A stretch of DNA of 11,817 nucleotides from Nitrospirota bacterium (lineage in GTDB: Bacteria; Nitrospirota; Thermodesulfovibrionia; Thermodesulfovibrionales; JdFR-86), in assembly GCA_030667205.1 (NCBI GenBank), contig DAOUWH010000020.1:1-11817 (forward strand), in the 5' to 3' direction. Every line of letters begins with the position of its first letter. The first letter of the stretch is position 1. Positions 6,953-11,817 of the stretch are shown here, piece after piece. Below the pieces are notes generated by a model. That model saw nothing but the letters and a program-made list of their open reading frames with translations, did no database searches and was not told the DNA's origin. Position numbers and translations under genes: made by a program.

Positions 6953-7030
6953 CCTCAGCGGCCTGCATCCGTTGAAGAACATAAAGGGAACTAAAGCTGA
7001 AAGTAATAATAGTCTAAAAGGAGGTTAGAA

Positions 7031-10000
7031 ATGTTTAGTTTTGGTGGACGTAACATGACAGAAGAGAATACGCAGTTAAAAAGCCGCGTTGCCGATCTTG
7101 AGAAACAACTTGTGGAATGCAAGTCCAGTGTCGGCGAGATGGAGACACGGCTTAGTGAGTCGCAGGGGCAGAGCAGGCATTTTAAGACCCTTATTGACGC
7201 CATTGCCACGCCGATGGTCGTCGTGGACAAAGAGCTGGTCGTCACCTTTGTCAATGACGCCGCCCTCTCTGCGATGGGCTACAACAGGGCAGAGGTAGTG
7301 GGCAAGATGACCTGTGCGGAGTTCCAGAAGACCCAAATTTGCGGCACCGAGCACTGCACCCTTAAAAACTGCATGAGCAAGAAGACAACTATCATCGGCA
7401 AGACGATAGCCGAGAGAAGGGACGGCAGCAAGTTCCCGATAAGGGCCGCTTGCTCTCCGCTGATTGACGAGAACGGCGAACCCTACGGCGGTATGGAAAT
7501 CATAACAGACCAGTCCGACGTGGCGCGCGCGAAGTGGGAGACGGAAAACATCCTTAAGTCCATTGCCGCGCCGATGGTGGTCGTGGACAAGGACCTGAAG
7601 ATCACCTTGGTCAACGACCTCGCCCTGAAAGCCATGGGCTACAACTGGAGCGAAGTGGTGGGCAAGATGACCTGTGCCGAGTTCCAGAAGACCCCGCTAT
7701 GTGGTACGCCCGACTGCACCCTCAAAAAGTGTATGAGTAGTGGGACAACGGTCGTTGGCGAGACGACGGCCCAGAGAAGGGACGGCAGCATATTCCCGAT
7801 AAAGGCGGCCTGTTCTCCGCTGGTTGACGAAAACGGCGATCCCTACGGCGGCATGGAGATAGTAATAGACCAGACCGACGTGGTCCGCGCGAAGTGGGAG
7901 ATAGAGAACCTGCTCAAGTCCATTGCCGCGCCGATGGTGGTCGTGGACAAGAATTTGAAGATCACATCGGTGAATTCCGCTGCTCTCGATGCCATGGGCT
8001 ACGACCACGACGAGGTGGTGGGCAAGATGACCTGCGCCGAGTTCCAGAAGACCCCCCTGTGCGGCACTGAGAACTGCACCCTTAAAAACTGCATGAGCAC
8101 GGGCAAGACCATCGTTGGCGAAACGACGGCTACAAGAAGGGACGGCAGCAAGTTCCCAATAAAGGCCGCCTGCTCGCCGCTGATTGACGAAAACGGCGAT
8201 CCCTACGGCGGCATGGAGATAGTAATAGACCAGACCGACGTGGTCCGCGCAAAGTGGGAGATAGAGAACCTGCTCAAGTCCATTGCCGCGCCGATGGTGG
8301 TCGTGGACAAGAATTTGAAGATCACATCGGTGAATTCCGCTGCCCTCGATGCCATGGGCTACGACCACGACGAGGTGGTGGGCAAGATGACCTGCGCCGA
8401 GTTCCAGAAGACCCCCCTGTGCGGCACTGAGAACTGCACCCTTAAGAACTGCATGCGTACGGGCAAGACCATCATCGGCGAGACCACGGCCCAGAGAAGG
8501 GACGGCAGCATATTCCCGATAAAGGCAGCCTGCTCTCCGTTGCTTGACAAAAACGGCGACCCCTACGGCGGTATGGAAATCATAACAGACCAGACGGACG
8601 TGGTCCACGCAAAGTGGGAGATAGAGAACCTGCTCGGTTCTATTGCCGCGCCGATGTATGTGGTGGATACTGACCTTGTCATCACCTCTATTAACGACCC
8701 GGCCCTCGGGGCCATGGGCTACAGCCGCGATGAGGTGGTAGGCAAGATGACATGCGGTGACCTCTGCAAGACCCCGATATGCGGCACCGAAAAATGCACC
8801 ATCAAAAACTGCATGAAGACCGGTGAGACGATTACCGCCGAGACCGTGGCAACGACCAGAAGCGGTCATGAGATACCCATCCAGGCCGCCTGCTCCGCCC
8901 TGATAGGCAAGGACGGCAAGCCTTACGGCGGCATGGAGGTGGTAATCGACATAACCGAGGTCAAGAAGCTCCAGCGCGAAGCCATAGAGCAGAGCGAATA
9001 TCTCGGGCGGCAGGTGAACATGCTCGTGGAGAAACTGGAGGCCTTTGCCCAGGGAGACCTTTCGATGCAGCTCGAGGCAGAGCGTGAAGACGAGATAAAG
9101 AAGGTCATAGACAGCATCAACAAGGTTGTCACCAACCTCAATGGGATGGTGCAGGCTGCCGAGCGCATCGCAAACGGCGAGCTTACTGTCGACGTAGCGG
9201 TGCTGTCTGAGAAGGATGTGCTCGGAAAATCACTAAAGGCGATGGTCGAGAACCTTCGTGAAATAGTCGCGGACGTGAAATCAGCCGCCGACAATGTCTC
9301 GTCCGGGAGCCAGCAGCTCAGCTCGAACTCCGAGGAGATGTCTCAGGGTTCAAGCGAACAGGCCTCGGCCGCAGAGGAGGCGTCCTCGTCAATCGAGCAG
9401 ATGACCACTACGATAAAGCAGAACGCCGACAACGCTCAGCAGACCGAGAAGATTGCGATAAAGGCCGCCGAGGACGCGCGCGAAGGCGGCGGGGCGGTCG
9501 AGAAAACCGTGGCTGCCATGAAGGATATCGCAGGGAAGATAACCATCATAGAGGAGATAGCGCGCCAGACCAACCTGCTCGCCCTTAACGCGGCGATAGA
9601 GGCCGCAAGGGCAGGGGAGCACGGCAAGGGTTTTGCAGTGGTCGCTTCCGAGGTGAGAAAGCTTGCCGAAAGGAGCCAGACCGCGGCGGCCGAGATCAAC
9701 AACCTTTCTGCCACAAGCGTGGAGGTCGCAGAGAAGGCCGGCGCTATGCTCTCGAAGATAGTGCCCGACATCCAGAAGACCGCCGAGCTCGTGCAGGAGA
9801 TAAGCGCCGCAAGTGTGGAGCAGAACGCCGGAGCCGATCAGATAAGCAAGGCGATACAGCAACTCGATAGCGTTACACAGCAAAACGCATCAGGGACCGA
9901 GGAAATGTCTTCGATGGCCGAGGAGCTTTCAGGCCAGGCCGAACAGCTCATGAGCTCCATGGAATTCTTCAAGGTCGATGATGCTGGAAAGGGCAGAAGG

Positions 10001-10159
10001 AAAAAAGGCAAGGCACGGGCGGGCGGACGAAAGATAGCCGTCTCGCATGTGGCTGTTGAGAACCCCATGGGCAATGGAGGCAAGGAAAGGGCGGCTGTTG
10101 CTCTTAATATGGGCGACGGAGACAAAGACGAGCTTGACAACGAATTCGAGGAGTTTTAA
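7031..10159 (+). CDS. Soluble methyl-accepting chemotaxis protein with five tandem Cys-rich PAS domains
   Basis: A 1042-residue receptor with no membrane segment. Order: coiled coil (about 9-52); five PAS domains of exactly 120 residues starting at 58, 178, 298, 418 and 538; two HAMP-like domains (about 655-706 and 707-755, with AFAQGDL and RIANGEL); and the methyl-accepting coiled-coil hairpin with an intact tip TNLLALNAAIEAARAGEHG (847-865). Next come a basic stretch (987-1001, GRRKKGKARAGGRK) and an acidic tail ending EFEEF. Each PAS carries C-x8-C-x4-C-x4-C plus a later Cys in AACS, for example C95, C104, C109, C114 and C141; the fifth has one more (C579). Glu/Gln/Ser-rich helices around SEEMSQGSSEQ and GTEEMSSMAEE are probable methylation regions. 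The start has a strong SD (GGAGGT, 7020-7025). It is probably a cytoplasmic receptor for redox, metal or a small ligand; the ligand is unknown. Confidence 0.93.
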   Translation: MFSFGGRNMTEENTQLKSRVADLEKQLVECKSSVGEMETRLSESQGQSRHFKTLIDAIATPMVVVDKELVVTFVNDAALSAMGYNRAEVVGKMTCAEFQKTQICGTEHCTLKNCMSKKTTIIGKTIAERRDGSKFPIRAACSPLIDENGEPYGGMEIITDQSDVARAKWETENILKSIAAPMVVVDKDLKITLVNDLALKAMGYNWSEVVGKMTCAEFQKTPLCGTPDCTLKKCMSSGTTVVGETTAQRRDGSIFPIKAACSPLVDENGDPYGGMEIVIDQTDVVRAKWEIENLLKSIAAPMVVVDKNLKITSVNSAALDAMGYDHDEVVGKMTCAEFQKTPLCGTENCTLKNCMSTGKTIVGETTATRRDGSKFPIKAACSPLIDENGDPYGGMEIVIDQTDVVRAKWEIENLLKSIAAPMVVVDKNLKITSVNSAALDAMGYDHDEVVGKMTCAEFQKTPLCGTENCTLKNCMRTGKTIIGETTAQRRDGSIFPIKAACSPLLDKNGDPYGGMEIITDQTDVVHAKWEIENLLGSIAAPMYVVDTDLVITSINDPALGAMGYSRDEVVGKMTCGDLCKTPICGTEKCTIKNCMKTGETITAETVATTRSGHEIPIQAACSALIGKDGKPYGGMEVVIDITEVKKLQREAIEQSEYLGRQVNMLVEKLEAFAQGDLSMQLEAEREDEIKKVIDSINKVVTNLNGMVQAAERIANGELTVDVAVLSEKDVLGKSLKAMVENLREIVADVKSAADNVSSGSQQLSSNSEEMSQGSSEQASAAEEASSSIEQMTTTIKQNADNAQQTEKIAIKAAEDAREGGGAVEKTVAAMKDIAGKITIIEEIARQTNLLALNAAIEAARAGEHGKGFAVVASEVRKLAERSQTAAAEINNLSATSVEVAEKAGAMLSKIVPDIQKTAELVQEISAASVEQNAGADQISKAIQQLDSVTQQNASGTEEMSSMAEELSGQAEQLMSSMEFFKVDDAGKGRRKKGKARAGGRKIAVSHVAVENPMGNGGKERAAVALNMGDGDKDELDNEFEEF
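7202..8986 (+). repeat. Five tandem 360-bp repeats encoding the PAS array
   Basis: The same landmark (ATTGCCGCGCCGATG or close variants) recurs at 7202, 7562, 7922, 8282 and 8642, an exact 360-bp period with no indels. Copies 3 and 4 share 7824-8095 and 8184-8455 with only three differences in 272 bp, all synonymous. Copies 1, 2 and 5 are more diverged, copy 5 the most. Segment identity is mosaic: in copy 4 the stretch 8486-8526 matches copy 2 (7766-7806), and 8561-8593 matches copy 1 (7481-7513). This indicates unequal recombination and gene conversion within the gene. Confidence 0.95.
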
Positions 10160-10171
10160 AGGACAAAAAGT

Positions 10172-10198
10172 TTGGGGGCCTTCCTTAAATTCCCCCAA
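10172..10198. repeat. Inverted repeat TTGGGGG / CCCCCAA upstream of cheW
   Basis: TTGGGGG (10172-10178) pairs with CCCCCAA (10192-10198) across a 13-base loop, 12 bp after the receptor stop codon. Together with the stronger hairpin just downstream it makes a C-rich, G-rich block unlike the rest of the operon. It could be part of a dispersed intergenic repeat, or an RNA-processing or attenuation structure. Confidence 0.45.
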
Positions 10199-10208
10199 TT
10201 CCCCCCAA

Positions 10209-10238
10209 CCGGCCCCCCCTCTCCAGGGGGGGGGCCGG
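10209..10238. repeat. GC-rich hairpin (REP-like element or partial terminator) upstream of cheW
   Basis: CCGGCCCCCCC (10209-10219) and its exact complement (10228-10238) form an uninterrupted 11-bp all-GC stem with an 8-base loop, TCTCCAGG. No T-run follows (CAAATAAAA), so a classic Rho-independent terminator is unlikely. The SD of cheW (AGGAGGA, 10265-10271) lies outside the stem and stays free. Similar C-run/G-run palindromes are often dispersed between genes in related bacteria. In the mRNA the structure may separate expression of the large receptor from cheW-cheR-cheB by pausing or by protecting transcript ends. Confidence 0.5.
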
Positions 10239-10275
10239 CAAATAAAACTCAGCGTTGTCTGAACAGGAGGACATA

Positions 10276-10812
10276 ATGGAAACAGCAGAGATAACCGATA
10301 TAAGGCAGTACCTGACCTTCAAGCTTGGGGATGAGATATTTGCCGTCGATGTTGCCCAGGTGCGTGAGATACTCGAACTTGTAACCATTACCAAGGTGCC
10401 GAAGACCCCGGAGTTCATGCGCGGGGTGATAAACGTCAGGGGCAGCGTGGTTCCGGTGGTGGACATGAGGCTCAAATTCGGCATGCCCGGCGCTGAAGAG
10501 ACGATAAACACCTGCATTGTGGTTATGGAAGTCAGCCTCGACACCGAGACAACCGTGATAGGGGCGCTTGTGGACTCCGTGCGGGAAGTATCCGAATTCG
10601 CGCCGGACCAGATAGAGCCGGCGCCCAGCCTTGGCACGCATATGAATGTGGAGTTCATAAAAGGCATCGGCAAGCACGATGAGGACTTCGTAATAATACT
10701 GGACATAGACAGGATATTCTCAACCGTGGAACTCGCCAGCGTGCAGGACGTTGGAAATGAGGTCATGATTGACAAAGCATCCAAAGAGCCCGAGGAGGCC
10801 GTAGCTGGATAA
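10276..10812 (+). CDS. cheW: Chemotaxis coupling protein CheW
   Basis: A 178-residue single CheW domain that links chemoreceptor tips to the P5 domain of CheA. Recognisable parts are the N-terminal strand QYLTFKLGDEIFAVD (11-25), the helix VAQVREIL (26-33), the conserved FMRGVINVRGSVVPVVDMR (47-65) with Arg55/Gly56 at the position of the receptor-contact Arg in E. coli CheW, and the C-terminal strands (FIKGIGKHDEDFVIILDIDRIF). The tail after about residue 155 is acidic and probably disordered. ATG 10276 is chosen over the in-frame TTG at 10255 because the SD AGGAGGA lies just before it. It is separated from the receptor by a 116-bp gap with GC-rich hairpins and followed after one base by cheR, so it starts the cheW-cheR-cheB block. 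Confidence 0.95.
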   Translation: METAEITDIRQYLTFKLGDEIFAVDVAQVREILELVTITKVPKTPEFMRGVINVRGSVVPVVDMRLKFGMPGAEETINTCIVVMEVSLDTETTVIGALVDSVREVSEFAPDQIEPAPSLGTHMNVEFIKGIGKHDEDFVIILDIDRIFSTVELASVQDVGNEVMIDKASKEPEEAVAG

Positions 10813-10813
10813 T

Positions 10814-11650
10814 ATGTTGACGCTCCCAACGCTTTCCAGCAGGAACTTTGACCGCCTGAGCCGGTTAATCACCGGCGAGTGCGGCATAAGGATGCCGGAG
10901 TCCAAGAAGACCATGGTCCAGGGGCGGCTCCAGAAGAGGGTCCGGATGCTGAAGATAGGCTCTCTGGCGGAGTACTGCGATTACCTGTTCAGCCCCGAGG
11001 GCATGAAGGTTGAACTTCCCAATATGATAGACGCTATCGCGACAAACAAGACCGAATTCTTCCGCGAGCCCGCGCATTTCGATTACCTTGTAGAGACCGC
11101 GATACCGGAACTGATGAAAGACAGCGGAGCGGGCCTCAGAGCGCCGCTCCGGTTCTGGAGTGCCGGCTGCTCAAGCGGTGAGGAGCCCTACACGCTGGCA
11201 ATGCTTTTAAGCGAATTCGAAGAAAAGCAAGAGGGGTTCCGGTATTCCATTTTCGCTACGGACATATCCAACAAGGCGATAGATGCCGCAAGGCTTGCAG
11301 TTTACAGCGCCGATAAAGCCGCACCGGTATCCTTCGAGCTTAAAAAGAAATATCTTCTGAGAAGCAAAGACAGTGACAGGGGGCTTGTGCGTATCGTCCC
11401 GGCGCTGAGGTCAAGGGTGAGATTTCAGAGGCTGAACTTCGCGGATGACTATACCGTAGAGAAAATGGACGTGATTTTCTGCCGGAATGTGCTGATCTAT
11501 TTCGACAGGGAAGTACAGAAGAATTTTATTGAGCGGTTTTGCAGGTTTTTAAGACCGGGCGGCTATCTGTTTATCGGACACTCCGAGACCCTCAACGGCA
11601 TGGAAGTGCCGCTTAAGCAGGCGGCCTCCGCGATATATAGAAAGCAGTAA
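10814..11650 (+). CDS. cheR: Chemoreceptor glutamate methyltransferase CheR
   Basis: A 278-residue SAM-dependent enzyme that methylates receptor glutamates during adaptation. N-terminal helical domain (about 1-80) with TNKTEFFREPAHF, then the SAM-binding Rossmann domain: FWSAGCSSGEEPYT (114-127, motif I), FATDIS with Asp150, and VIFCRNVLIYFD (220-231). A beta-subdomain lies at about 185-212 (YLLRSKDSDRGLVRIV). From memory it aligns without a gap to the E. coli CheR segment that binds the receptor pentapeptide, but lacks its Gly-x-Gly residues. The start is ATG 10814, one base after the cheW stop; GAGGAGG at 10792-10798 is the nearest SD, about 15 nt away, so coupling to cheW is likely. The length is normal for the family. 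Confidence 0.95.
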   Translation: MLTLPTLSSRNFDRLSRLITGECGIRMPESKKTMVQGRLQKRVRMLKIGSLAEYCDYLFSPEGMKVELPNMIDAIATNKTEFFREPAHFDYLVETAIPELMKDSGAGLRAPLRFWSAGCSSGEEPYTLAMLLSEFEEKQEGFRYSIFATDISNKAIDAARLAVYSADKAAPVSFELKKKYLLRSKDSDRGLVRIVPALRSRVRFQRLNFADDYTVEKMDVIFCRNVLIYFDREVQKNFIERFCRFLRPGGYLFIGHSETLNGMEVPLKQAASAIYRKQ

Positions 11651-11677
11651 AGTGATTTTAAAAGGGTGAGGCGATAG

Positions 11678-11817
11678 GTGAAAAAGAAAATCAAGGTGCT
11701 CGTTGTTGACGATTCCGCGGTAGTAAGGCAGACGCTTACCGAGATACTGTCCTCCGACTCTCAGCTCAAGGTCCTGGCAACCGCGGTGGACCCCTACTTT
11801 GCGATTGAAAAAATGCG
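11678..11817 (+). CDS. cheB: CheB receptor methylesterase, N-terminal receiver fragment (3' end outside window)
   Basis: Only the first 46 codons are in the window: KKKIKVLVVDDSAVVRQTL and onward, the N-terminus of a receiver domain with the acidic pair D10/D11. KVLVVDDSAVVRQ together with the position right after cheR is typical of CheB, whose methylesterase domain would lie beyond the edge. The start is GTG 11678; an in-frame TAG immediately before it rules out a longer form, and GGTGAGG (11665-11671) can serve as SD. A 27-bp gap separates it from cheR. Another receiver protein is possible but much less likely in this context. Confidence 0.85.
   Translation, partial: MKKKIKVLVVDDSAVVRQTLTEILSSDSQLKVLATAVDPYFAIEKM

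Noticed and set aside
7697..8869. Minus-strand 390-codon open frame with internal repeats
   Set aside because: It is the reverse reading of the 360-bp PAS repeats, so its repetitiveness is inherited. No independent start signal or domain is seen.
7313..8895. Multihaem cytochrome-like interpretation of the Cys-rich repeats
   Set aside because: No CXXCH motif occurs and there is no export signal. The cysteines lie within PAS domains of a cytoplasmic receptor.
7202..8986. CRISPR-like or mobile-element repeat
   Set aside because: The repeats are 360-bp coding units in one reading frame that encode PAS domains. There are no spacers, terminal inverted repeats or transposase.

Overview
The window is a bacterial chromosomal region with every gene on the + strand. 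It holds the end of a two-component pair followed by a compact chemotaxis (Che) operon. Base composition is moderately GC-rich, ATA and AGG codons are common, start codons lie next to strong Shine-Dalgarno sites, and the sigma-54 signals and cytoplasmic Cys-PAS receptor resemble anaerobic Desulfobacterota (former Deltaproteobacteria) or Nitrospirota-type genomes. That lineage guess is an inference from style and was not confirmed by any search.

Layout: (1) 2-319, the C-terminal ATPase part of a histidine kinase, overlapping by ATGA with (2) 316-2046, an NtrC-type sigma-54 activator (REC, Cys-rich PAS, AAA+, Fis-type HTH). (3) 2047-2314 is a regulatory gap with two inverted repeats of TGTGACAT type at its left end, one of them a perfect 26-bp palindrome. 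An AT-rich hairpin lies in the middle. A good sigma-54 promoter (TGGCAT-N5-TTGCT) sits about 40 bp before the next start. (4) 2315-4153 encodes a soluble receptor-like coiled-coil protein with a degenerate chemoreceptor tip and a CheZ-like QDITCQ motif. (5) 4163-4513 is a single STAS domain. (6) 4506-4871 is CheY. (7) 4868-6952 is CheA. (8) 7031-10159 is a soluble chemoreceptor with five tandem Cys-rich PAS domains encoded by exact 360-bp repeats. (9) 10160-10275 is a gap with two GC-rich hairpins. (10) 10276-10812 is CheW. (11) 10814-11650 is CheR. (12) 11678 to the window end is the start of CheB.

How it may work: the PAS receptor would sense a cytoplasmic redox, metal or small-ligand signal and control CheA through CheW. 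CheA would phosphorylate CheY and CheB. CheR and CheB would adapt the receptor, whose C-terminus EFEEF looks like a tethering peptide. No CheZ, CheC, CheX or CheD is visible. The only phosphatase-like motif is in the degenerate receptor protein. The upstream kinase/NtrC pair is well placed to switch on the whole operon through the palindromic sites and the sigma-54 promoter, so one sensory system would control expression of a second. The most notable points are this putative enhancer-promoter arrangement, the recently amplified mosaic PAS array with 26 cysteines, and the receptor-like protein with a CheZ-like motif next to a STAS protein.
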